The notes beneath the pieces are model-generated. The model was not told the origin of the DNA. It was given only the letters and a program-made list of their open reading frames with translations, and ran no database searches. Below, one piece after another: positions 37,908 through 44,805 of a DNA stretch of 44,805 nucleotides; position 1 is the stretch's first letter; every line of letters begins with the position of its first letter. The stretch is taken from positions 1-44,805 of the forward strand of contig JAAHHJ010000010.1 of assembly GCA_010692425.1 (NCBI GenBank), read 5' to 3'. Position numbers and translations under genes: made by a program. The DNA comes from Symploca sp. SIO3C6 (GTDB lineage: Bacteria; Cyanobacteriota; Cyanobacteriia; Cyanobacteriales; Coleofasciculaceae).

Positions 37908-39857
37908 ATGGACTACCTGGCAGGATCGGCTCATATAAATCAGCAAATTACCAAAATTATCCTCCTTAGCCCAGATTCGCAAACCTTACTCTCAAGATTA
38001 GCTAAGGTTATAGGAGAATTATTTCACATTGACACCTGCTTAGTGGTAGCACTCCCTAAAAAAGCTGCGATCACTAAGATCGGCTTATGGCATGCTGATG
38101 ATCATGTCAACCCAGAGTGTACTCGTCAAGCACAATTATCGGTGAACTCGATTCTTAAAGATGACTGCGTCGGTGCCAAGCCTTTAGCAATTAGAAATCT
38201 TAGGGCATCGACATCTGATAAAGTTCTTGGCTATTTTCAGAGTGCTTTCTCAGCTAGGGCAGTTATGAAAATCTACAGCCGATTCCAGTCTGCGGTTAAT
38301 GGCATGATTATCTTGGGGCGAAAGCAACCCTACAAGTGGACTAGACTGGAGCAGGAACTCTTAGCTACTGTGGCAGAATCAGTGGCGATCGCTATTTCTC
38401 AAGTTCAGCTCAATCAACAGTTGTTTGCTGCTGAATGCTACCAGAACCTATTCAAAAGTTTAAGTCGCCAGATGAGTAGCAATCGACCTCTGCCTGAGAT
38501 TTTACAACTAGCCACCAAAGCTACAGCCATAACACTTCAGGCGGATCGAGGCTTGCTCTTACTTTTGAAAAACACCACCATCCCATCTGAGAGCATTCCC
38601 TCCCAGCAGCTTCTGGAAACAGAGGTGAGAGTAGTTTGTGATTGGTGGGAAGAATCCGATGATGATTGTGTAAAGTTAAATAGCGGCTTCAGCAAGCTTA
38701 TCAATCAATCCTTCTGGCTTTCAGATTGCGCCCTATGCCAACAAGCCTTTATAAATACTCCTGAACCAATAGTCATTGCTGAGGGGCAAGATAGATCTAA
38801 TTTCGAGCTTATTAGCCAAAGTTCCCCTATCTTTGCTTGGGAGATGATGCCAAGCGGGGTCATTTTTCCCCTTGTAAAATCACACCAGCATCGGCAACAA
38901 GAATTTAGCGTCCTGGGATTTTTGGTCTTGCAGCATTGCCACGATCACTCCTGGCAAGCGGAACAACTGGACTGGTTGAAATGCATCACTACCCAGATAA
39001 GCACTATTATTACCCACCATCAAAACCTACAGCAAGTGCAATTACTGCTTGAAGAGCGCACTGCCCAATTGCAGGATAGTGTAGAACTTCAAGAACACTT
39101 ATATCAAAAAAATTGTCGTCAGGTTGACCAGTTAGAGGAATTAAATCAGCTCAAAGAAGACTTCATGAGCAGCATGAGCCATGAACTGCGGACTCCTCTA
39201 ACCACTATGAGTCTAGCAATTCGGATGTTACGCCAAGCCAAACTTAACCCACAACGACGCCAGCAATACCTAGAAATCCTCGAACAGCAGTGCAATCGAG
39301 AAATTGACTTAATCAACGATCTCTTGAGTTTACAGCAGTTAGAAACCGACAGCTCACAAATCCAGCTGCAAAAAATTGACCTGATGCTGCTGATTGATAA
39401 GTTGGCAAAGTCTTTTCGGCAACAGTGGGTAGATAAGGGGTTAATCTTGAGTGTGGAAAGTCTTACGCCATCGTTGATGCTTGAAACAAATTACGAGAGT
39501 CTCAGTCGCATTCTAATGGAACTTTTGACTAATGCTGGTAAGCATTGTGAGCGAGATACGACGGTTAAACTACAGGTTGATTGTCAAGCCCAAGAGCCGG
39601 TTAATCAAATTATTGTCACCTTGACTAATCTCGGCTTAGGCATCTCACCAGCAGACTTGCCTTATATTTTTGATAAATTCCGTCGCGGTGAAGATGCTAA
39701 CCAACGAGCTATTCAAGGTACGGGTCTTGGCTTAGCTTTAGTAAAGTGTTTAGTAAAGCAGCTTAATGGCACAATTATTGCCACTGAGAGTCCCACTCAA
39801 GAAGCAGGAGTTGTTTATACCTCCTTTATCCTTAATCTGCCTCAGTTTCAAAGCTAA
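37908..39857 (+). CDS. GAF-domain sensor histidine kinase
   Basis: 649 aa from ATG 37908, which has GAGG upstream; a GTG at 37836 would add 24 residues but lacks a ribosome site. Two GAF-like regions occupy about residues 15-170 and 180-375, then a coiled coil (LEERTAQLQDSVELQEHLYQ). The HisKA H-box is MSHELRTPLTT with phospho-His about residue 425. The HATPase part has the N-box LLTNAGKH, DKFRRGEDAN (F-box) and GTGLGLALVK (G-box). No membrane helix, so it senses in the cytoplasm. Conserved chromophore cysteine motifs are not seen, so phytochrome function is unlikely. No response regulator gene is adjacent. The signal is unknown. Confidence 0.88.
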   Translation: MDYLAGSAHINQQITKIILLSPDSQTLLSRLAKVIGELFHIDTCLVVALPKKAAITKIGLWHADDHVNPECTRQAQLSVNSILKDDCVGAKPLAIRNLRASTSDKVLGYFQSAFSARAVMKIYSRFQSAVNGMIILGRKQPYKWTRLEQELLATVAESVAIAISQVQLNQQLFAAECYQNLFKSLSRQMSSNRPLPEILQLATKATAITLQADRGLLLLLKNTTIPSESIPSQQLLETEVRVVCDWWEESDDDCVKLNSGFSKLINQSFWLSDCALCQQAFINTPEPIVIAEGQDRSNFELISQSSPIFAWEMMPSGVIFPLVKSHQHRQQEFSVLGFLVLQHCHDHSWQAEQLDWLKCITTQISTIITHHQNLQQVQLLLEERTAQLQDSVELQEHLYQKNCRQVDQLEELNQLKEDFMSSMSHELRTPLTTMSLAIRMLRQAKLNPQRRQQYLEILEQQCNREIDLINDLLSLQQLETDSSQIQLQKIDLMLLIDKLAKSFRQQWVDKGLILSVESLTPSLMLETNYESLSRILMELLTNAGKHCERDTTVKLQVDCQAQEPVNQIIVTLTNLGLGISPADLPYIFDKFRRGEDANQRAIQGTGLGLALVKCLVKQLNGTIIATESPTQEAGVVYTSFILNLPQFQS

Positions 39858-40131
39858 TGAAGCTAGTGTGCATTTTAATTATATATTCTCCGGTTGAATT
39901 AGAATTCTTCAAAATCTCTTCCCCTCTATCTAGAGAGGCAGGTAGGTTTTGCTTAAATTTTACTGAATAGTAACTACTTTAGTAGTTTTCGCACTCTTGA
40001 GTAAGGTACGCTGTCGGCGAGGGCAATTAACGGCAAGCAAATTTGTTAACAAAGAATCATAGATAACTACAAAAATTAGTAATTTTTAACTTTTTTGGAA
40101 CGGTCTTTACTGCGATTAGTCATTAGCTCCT

Positions 40132-41814
40132 ATGCTTACGAAAGCTATTCCCCAGCCACCACGCTGGCAAAGAGCCAAATATTCTCCCCTGAAGCGCAAA
40201 ATTGATATTTTTGCAGCGACATTGCAATTGATGCTCTCTTTGGGGTGGGACAAGCTAATGGGCAATAATTCTCCCAAGCAGAGAAATCGTAGGGCAAGGT
40301 GGTTAGTGGAAAAACTACTATACTTAGGTCCAACTTTTATTAAAATCGGACAAGCACTATCCACCCGTGCTGATTTGATACCTCGAGAGTATGTACAAGC
40401 CTTGGGGGAGTTGCAGGATCGTGTACCGGCATTTAGTGACACCGAAGCAATTGCTCTGATTGAATCTGAACTGGGTAACTCTATTTACGCTTTGTATCGG
40501 GATTTCGAGCGAGTACCTTTGGCATCTGCCAGTTTAGGACAGGTGCATAAAGCGCGGCTGCATACTGGGGAAGATGTGGTTGTTAAAGTGCAGCGCTCAG
40601 GATTAGAAAAGTTAATTAATTTAGATTTTGAAGTTTTACATGAACTGGTACGCTTCCTCAATCGCTGGCTACCTGGAATCAGAAAGTATAAATTAGAGTC
40701 AATTTATCAAGAGTTTTTTGCACTACTTTATCAAGAAATTGACTACATCCACGAAGGTAAAAATGCAGACCGCTTTCGGGAAAATTTTATAGATCATGCT
40801 CGTATTATTGCACCTATAGTCTATTGGCGCTACACTACCAAGAAAATTTTAACCTTGGAATATTTACCTGGTATCAAAATTGATGACCGTAAGACTTTAG
40901 AGGCTTGTGGTATTAATCCTGACGAAATTATTCAACTGGGTATTTGTTGCTATCTCAAACAGTTGTTACAAGATGGTTTTTTCCAGTCTGATCCTCATCC
41001 AGGAAATATGGCAGTAAGCTATGAAGGCTGCCTCATTTTCTACGATTTTGGAGGCATGTCAGAGGTCAAATCTGTTGCTAAAGACCAGATGATTAAGACT
41101 TTTTTCGCCATTCTCAAAAAGGAAACCGATGAAGTAGTTAAAACCCTGAGTTATATGGGTTTAATTGAACCGATGGCAGATATGATGCCGGTAAAAAGGT
41201 TAGTTGCTTTTATTTTAGAAGAGTTTACTGAAAAGCCAGTAGACCTTAAAACTTTTGAACAAATGGGAAATGAACTTTATCTAATGTTCCAGCAACAACC
41301 ATTTCGTTTACCGGCGCAGATGACCTTTATTATCAAGTCATTGACGACTCTCGATGGTATTGCTAGAGCTTTAGATCCACAATATAATCTTATAGCTGCC
41401 ACCCAGCCTTTTGTAAAAAGTCTTACTCTATCTAATGGACCAGGTAATTTCGTAGGAGAAATAGCGAGACAAGCTAGAGATTTGGTTAAAAGGAAATTTC
41501 AGCAACCTAGTGCAGCTGAACTTTTAATTCGACGTTTAGAAGAGCGTATTGAACAGGGTGATTTGCAATTAAGAGTACGCTCACTTGAAAGTGAACGTAC
41601 TCTCAAAAGAATTAATCTGGCTATTAAAAGTTTAACTTATGCTTGTTTAAGTGGATTTAGTTTGCTCTCTGGCACACTACTATTACCGATAGCTGCTTAT
41701 AGTAACTGGGCAGTTGTTGCTTTTGCTTTCTCAGGATTCTGGTTCTTAGTATTATTACGTTCTTTAGTTAAGCTAGCTCTTAAAGAGAGACTAGATCAAT
41801 TATCACAGAGATAG
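40132..41814 (+). CDS. UbiB/ABC1-family atypical kinase
   Basis: 560 aa, the usual length of the AarF/ABC1/UbiB family. The characteristic KxGQ motif is FIKIGQALSTRADLIPREYV (residues 64-83). It is followed by the ALGELQDRVPAF stretch, the A-rich loop ASLGQVHKARL, the catalytic-loop DPHPGNMAVS and the DFGGMSEV metal motif. Two C-terminal membrane helices lie at about 500-545. Such proteins support isoprenoid quinone or tocopherol metabolism, probably as ATPases (family knowledge); the cyanobacterial substrate is uncertain. ATG at 40132 is used. The gene stands alone. Confidence 0.93.
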   Translation: MLTKAIPQPPRWQRAKYSPLKRKIDIFAATLQLMLSLGWDKLMGNNSPKQRNRRARWLVEKLLYLGPTFIKIGQALSTRADLIPREYVQALGELQDRVPAFSDTEAIALIESELGNSIYALYRDFERVPLASASLGQVHKARLHTGEDVVVKVQRSGLEKLINLDFEVLHELVRFLNRWLPGIRKYKLESIYQEFFALLYQEIDYIHEGKNADRFRENFIDHARIIAPIVYWRYTTKKILTLEYLPGIKIDDRKTLEACGINPDEIIQLGICCYLKQLLQDGFFQSDPHPGNMAVSYEGCLIFYDFGGMSEVKSVAKDQMIKTFFAILKKETDEVVKTLSYMGLIEPMADMMPVKRLVAFILEEFTEKPVDLKTFEQMGNELYLMFQQQPFRLPAQMTFIIKSLTTLDGIARALDPQYNLIAATQPFVKSLTLSNGPGNFVGEIARQARDLVKRKFQQPSAAELLIRRLEERIEQGDLQLRVRSLESERTLKRINLAIKSLTYACLSGFSLLSGTLLLPIAAYSNWAVVAFAFSGFWFLVLLRSLVKLALKERLDQLSQR

Positions 41815-41853
41815 TCTTGGTCTCAGGAAATAGCGCATATGAGCGCAATATGA

Positions 41854-42045
41854 ACCTCTAATCAAACTTGTCCCCACAAAGGTTGTGGTGTTAACTGGAA
41901 ACAAGAGCAAAGCTCCTTTGTCTGTCCCTGCAACGGTTTCGAGTTTACTCAAACTGTCAAGGCTAATAGAACTCCAGCATCTAGACCTTCAGCTATCTAT
42001 GAAGCAAGTATCGAAGGACATAGATCCCTTAACGAAGAAGTCTAG
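41854..42045 (+). pseudogene. Rieske iron-sulfur protein fragment
   Basis: A start-less frame between TGA (41851-41853) and TAG (42043-42045). It reads CPHKGCGVNW and then FVCPCNGFEFTQT: Rieske box I CxHxGC is intact, while box II CPCHG has Asn in place of the cluster-binding His. The upstream half of the domain is missing. It is a decayed Rieske ferredoxin or PetC-like gene fragment, located directly beside the tRNA-Glu gene, where integrations and deletions are frequent. Confidence 0.75.
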
Positions 42046-42053
42046 GCTCAATA

Positions 42054-42126
42054 TACCCCCAAGGGAATTCGAATCCCTGTCGCCTCCGTGAAAGGGAGGT
42101 GTCCTAGGCCTCTAGACGATGGGGGC
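42054..42126 (-). tRNA. trnE: tRNA-Glu (UUC)
   Basis: Read leftward: acceptor GCCCCCA, D-loop GTCTAGAGGCCTAGGAC, anticodon stem CCTCC/GGAGG with CTTTCAC loop giving UUC, T-loop GGGATTCGAATTCCC, and 3' acceptor TGGGGGT plus discriminator A. The first pair is G-U. CCA is not encoded. In cyanobacteria this tRNA also supplies glutamate for tetrapyrrole synthesis. Confidence 0.95.
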
Positions 42127-42222
42127 TTGTTTTATTGACCTTTATAACGATAGCCAACTTTAGTACTATCTGTCAAGCACTTACCCAAATTTTAAAAATT
42201 CAGTCTCATCGTCATCGATAAC

Positions 42223-42771
42223 CTAGTTAAAACCTCGACGCCATTGAGCTAAACGCTGTTGAGACTTTTCGTCAAGGGAATTGAATAGGAAACGACTTCG
42301 AGATTGTTTTTTGGGTCGATGTTGGCGGCGAGATCGACTAGCCATAAATTCAACATCACTAGCAAACTGCTGAGAAGACATCCATTCTGCACCATACCCC
42401 ACTACCGTCATTTGCTGGGCTCGATCTGAGGTGACAACAATTAATCTTTGTCTGGGATGGTTTGATCTGAATCTAAATGAGGCACAGAATTTTTCGATGA
42501 AGCTGTCTGCTGTCTGCCCGAAATCTGTATAGGAGACTGATAGATTGCTGGTTAGCACTTCAGAGTGAGAGCGCTTGTTTTGATGTTGGGCATCAAAGAC
42601 AATATCAGTTTTGTAGTCAGCAAAAGCGCTGTAGTTGATTAAAGTTTCTACTAACTCTTGGCGTGCTGCCGCCAGTCCGTAATGATCGCGGGTCTTTTCC
42701 AAAGAAGACCAAGACCCGATGACGTTGTAGCCATCAACTAGTAAAACCGCCTGGGGAGAGGAAGGGAGCAT
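42223..42771 (-). CDS. NYN-domain (YacP-like) ribonuclease
   Basis: 182 aa. The NYN/PIN-like fold starts with LLVDGYNVIGSW, carrying the first acidic residue; further family marks are VFDAQHQN, YTDFGQTADSFIEKF and VVTSDRAQQM. Members of the YacP/Rae1 group are ribosome-associated or RNA-degrading endonucleases. The C-terminal tail is basic (SRRQHRPKKQSRSR). ATG at 42771 gives the standard start. The gene is followed by the tRNA-Glu gene on the same strand after a 97-bp gap. Confidence 0.85.
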   Translation of the reverse strand: MLPSSPQAVLLVDGYNVIGSWSSLEKTRDHYGLAAARQELVETLINYSAFADYKTDIVFDAQHQNKRSHSEVLTSNLSVSYTDFGQTADSFIEKFCASFRFRSNHPRQRLIVVTSDRAQQMTVVGYGAEWMSSQQFASDVEFMASRSRRQHRPKKQSRSRFLFNSLDEKSQQRLAQWRRGFN

Positions 42772-42833
42772 TTTTCAAGGCCAATATTGCTCTATTGGAG
42801 ATCATTGATTATTAATCTAAACATTACAATAAT

Positions 42834-43535
42834 TTAAATTGCAACATTTGGCTCTTGCATAAGTCTTTGTTTGAGACGTTCCGGTTCCCCCCGATCAATT
42901 ACCTGACCTTGCGCTAGTAAGAATGCTCCATCACAATAATTCAACTCCTCAAAGCGGTGCGTGACCCAAAGAGCAGTCAAGCCACGACTTTTAACCAGAC
43001 GCTGTACTTGCACCACTAAGTCAAGTTGAGTATCTGGATCAAGTAAGGCTGTGGGTTCATCTAAGAGTAAAACTTCACACTGGCGTGCAAGAGCGCCAGC
43101 AATAGCAATTCGCTGCTTTTGACCACCGCTGAGGGCATAGATTGGGCGTCGCTGTAAGTCTAGCAGATTTACTGCTGCTAGTGCCTCTGACACCCTGGCT
43201 CGCACTTGGACAGTGGTAAGCTTCTCTTCCACTAGACCAAAGGCCACATCTGCTCCTACTGTGGGCATTACTAACTGATGATCTGGATTCTGAAATACAA
43301 AGCCTACTGGAGTAGCAATTTGAATCTTTCCAGACTGGGGCTGAATTAGTCCTGCCAGCAATCTTAGCAGGGTTGATTTACCACTGCCATTAGTTCCCAA
43401 GAGCATCCAAAACTCGCCCTTGGGAACTTCTAGAGAACAAGAATTTAAAACTGACCCACCCTGAGACCACCTGAAGCAAAGCTCTTGTACAGTAATTGCC
43501 GGGGAGTTCATGGGTTTGTCTGCCTTGGTCTTCAT
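42834..43535 (-). CDS. ABC transporter ATPase, ECF/cobalt type
   Basis: 233 aa. Walker A GTNGSGKST, Q-loop FQNPDHQLVMPTV (typical of CbiO/EcfA-type ATPases), signature LSGGQKQR, Walker B LLLDEPTALLD and the switch His in WVTHRF. It energises import of a metal or vitamin with partners not in this window. Its ATG at 43535 overlaps the upstream UPF0367 gene by four bases (ATGA), so they are one translation-coupled unit. A second Met (MNSPAIT) is a possible alternative start. Confidence 0.88.
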   Translation of the reverse strand: MKTKADKPMNSPAITVQELCFRWSQGGSVLNSCSLEVPKGEFWMLLGTNGSGKSTLLRLLAGLIQPQSGKIQIATPVGFVFQNPDHQLVMPTVGADVAFGLVEEKLTTVQVRARVSEALAAVNLLDLQRRPIYALSGGQKQRIAIAGALARQCEVLLLDEPTALLDPDTQLDLVVQVQRLVKSRGLTALWVTHRFEELNYCDGAFLLAQGQVIDRGEPERLKQRLMQEPNVAI

Positions 43536-43807
43536 TCGGCTTCAGCAACAGCAAAGAAACCGGGTGTACGTCCTCCTGCTGTTGTTCCTGATTTCTGAGA
43601 AATCATGACTGCACTGATTTGATTGCTGAGAATAGCAATTTTTTTCTCAGGTTGTTTATGACAACTAAGTTCTACTAACTGAGAAGCTTCTGGTGAACGC
43701 ATCGCGCTGATAACTTCCTGATAAGTTGCTTGGGCCTCCTCTGCTGAGTTGCGCTGTACAGAAAGCGGCAAGGAAGTATTTTTCAAAGTCAAGTCAATAG
43801 TGAACAT
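43532..43807 (-). CDS. UPF0367 family protein
   Basis: 91 aa. N-terminus MFTIDLTLKNTSLPLSVQRN, then EEAQATYQEVISAMRSPEAS and PEKKIAILSNQISAVMISQK, the usual UPF0367 pattern seen in cyanobacteria and some chloroplast lineages. Function unknown. The normal C-terminus is extended by GTTAGGRTPGFFAVAEAE. It overlaps the downstream ABC ATPase gene by four bases. Confidence 0.85.
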   Translation of the reverse strand: MFTIDLTLKNTSLPLSVQRNSAEEAQATYQEVISAMRSPEASQLVELSCHKQPEKKIAILSNQISAVMISQKSGTTAGGRTPGFFAVAEAE

Positions 43808-44205
43808 GCAGTCTTAAGCAGCTAAGCTCTGTTTAGGGATATTACTCCTATGTTAACGGGGGAAGGATAAAGAGAGGGTGGGGAGAGAAGGAACACAGGG
43901 AAGGGCGGGAGGATTTTTTTATAAATTATTGATTGCCGACCTATCTCCCCACACTCAATGTGAAACTGTATCAGTCCCTTAGTTAAGCCTTCACAGCTGA
44001 GAGAGTAAAAATTATTTCTAAGATTTCTCTCAATTAGAGTAGAAATTTAGGCGAGATTAACATACTATAGTGGAATATAGTAAAGAAAAGTAACATTTCC
44101 TCACAATTGAGACCAACGTCTGCTTATAAAACAAAGCAACAGGTTGAGGTTGATAAAAGGATCTGAGTTTTCTTTCGAACTTATAACAAACTGGAGATTT
44201 ATCCT
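43808..44205. promoter_or_regulatory. psbD upstream region
   Basis: No gene. It is AT-rich toward psbD, with a GGAG ribosome site ten or so bases before the ATG at 44206. The psbD promoter lies here. I cannot assign exact boxes. Confidence 0.4.
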
Positions 44206-44355
44206 ATGACTACAGCCGTAGGACGCGTGCCGACAAGAGGATGGTTTGACCTCCTCGACGACTGGCTAAAACGCGATCGCTTTGTCTTCGTAGGTTGGTC
44301 GGGCATCTTGCTCTTCCCCTGCGCCTACCTTTGCCATTGGTCCCCCAAAACTTGA
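44206..44355 (+). pseudogene. psbD: psbD 5' end, broken after about 42 codons
   Basis: The first 42 codons encode the photosystem II D2 N-terminus: [20 protein letters not shown], then [20 protein letters not shown] and YL. D2 is normally about 352 aa and continues ALGGWLTGTTF. Here the sequence leaves D2 after CCTACCT (about 44331), encodes seven unrelated residues and stops at TGA 44353-44355. The following DNA is 23S rRNA. Either the assembly joined two multi-copy loci, or this is a real truncation. The upstream region and ribosome site look normal. Confidence 0.85.
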
Positions 44356-44805
44356 ATCTATAGGATAGTAGAGCGAACGCAGCGAATTGAAACATCTTAG
44401 TAGCTGTAGGAAGAGAAAGAAACCTCGATTCCCCTAGTAGCGGCGAGCGAAGCGGGAAGAGCCTAAACCAACTCTTTTCAGGGTTGGGGTTGTGGGACAG
44501 CGATAAGGAATCCGTAGATTAGACGAAGGAGTTGAGCGCTCCACCAGAGAAGGTGAAAGTCCTGTAGTCGAAAGTTGAAGGATACTAGCTGAATCCCGAG
44601 TAGCATGGGGCACGTGAAATCCCGTGTGAATCCTCGAGGACCACCTCGAAAGGCTAAATACTCCTGTGTGACCGATAGTGAACTAGTACCGCGAGGGAAC
44701 GGTGAAAAGAACCCCAGGAGGGGAGTGAAATAGAACATGAAACCATAAGCTTACAAGCAGTCGGAGTCCGATTAAACGGATGACGGCGTGCCTGTTGAAG
44801 AATGA
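44353..44805 (+). rRNA. 23S rRNA, internal fragment of domain I
   Basis: From about TGAATCTATAGG at 44353 the sequence follows the plus strand of cyanobacterial 23S rRNA domain I: GAATTGAAACATCTTAGTAG, GATACTAGCTGAATCCCGAG, GGAGTGAAATAGAACATGAA. It continues to the window end. The first 150 or so bases of the rRNA are missing, and no 16S or tRNA-Ile/Ala spacer precedes it. The left pairing partner of GGATAG near the start is absent, which shows the join is not a natural rRNA 5' end. Confidence 0.92.

Overview
The window is cyanobacterial chromosome. The evidence is the gene content: NdhM, PSII D2 (psbD), four IsiA/Pcb-type chlorophyll antenna proteins, the ado/aar alkane pathway and a UPF0367 protein. 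HIP1 octamers (GCGATCGC) also occur near 3.29, 3.54, 3.89, 8.47, 18.12, 35.2, 38.4 and 44.27 kb. Intergenic DNA is AT-rich with short repeats and several decayed gene fragments. I cannot fix the genus from this. A nitrogenase-associated ArsC-like protein hints at a diazotrophic lineage, but no nif genes are present.

Layout. 0.15-1.7 kb: an unrecognised protein gene that has lost its 5' end. 2.0-8.5 kb: carB and a large secreted metzincin-type protease. 8.6-17.4 kb: a lasso-peptide (RiPP) cluster. Reading leftward it is PqqD-like B1, transglutaminase-like protease B2, a decayed extra B2 3' end, asparagine-synthetase-like cyclase C, the 48-aa precursor A, an HPr-kinase-like lasso kinase K and an ABC exporter D. 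A nucleotidyltransferase-family gene diverges to the right. 17.4-19.7 kb: amidase, a pentapeptide-repeat gene fragment and a Cys-rich membrane protein. 20.4-25.4 kb: four tandem Pcb/IsiA antenna genes, one carrying a PsaL-like C-terminal domain. 26.4-28.8 kb: ArsC-like protein, SpoIID-like protein and a small membrane protein. 29.3-34.1 kb: folE, accA and the alkane pair aar/ado. 34.6-43.8 kb: a PLP ammonia-lyase, ndhM, a sensor kinase, a UbiB-type kinase, tRNA-Glu beside a Rieske fragment, an NYN nuclease, an ABC ATPase and UPF0367. 44.2-44.8 kb: the first ~42 codons of psbD run directly into an internal part of 23S rRNA, which is either an assembly chimera or a real break.

The most promising system is the lasso cluster. 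B1 should bind the leader, B2 cut it, C close the macrolactam, K phosphorylate the peptide and D export it. Aligning the precursor leader to the lasso leader spacing (aromatic-x2-P-x-I/L-x3-G-x5-T) places cleavage after Glu21. The resulting 27-residue core begins with Arg and has Asp at core position 9, the right place for a nine-residue ring. A strong hairpin plus T-tract lies between precursor and kinase. The B2 protease lacks the expected third catalytic residue, and a decayed second copy of its 3' end sits directly before the cyclase gene.

Other points of interest are a small cysteine-rich gene before folE broken by one in-frame TAA, remnants of glycosyltransferase, Rieske and pentapeptide-repeat genes, and perfect palindromes upstream of the antenna operon. 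All functional statements are homology recognition by eye; no search was run.
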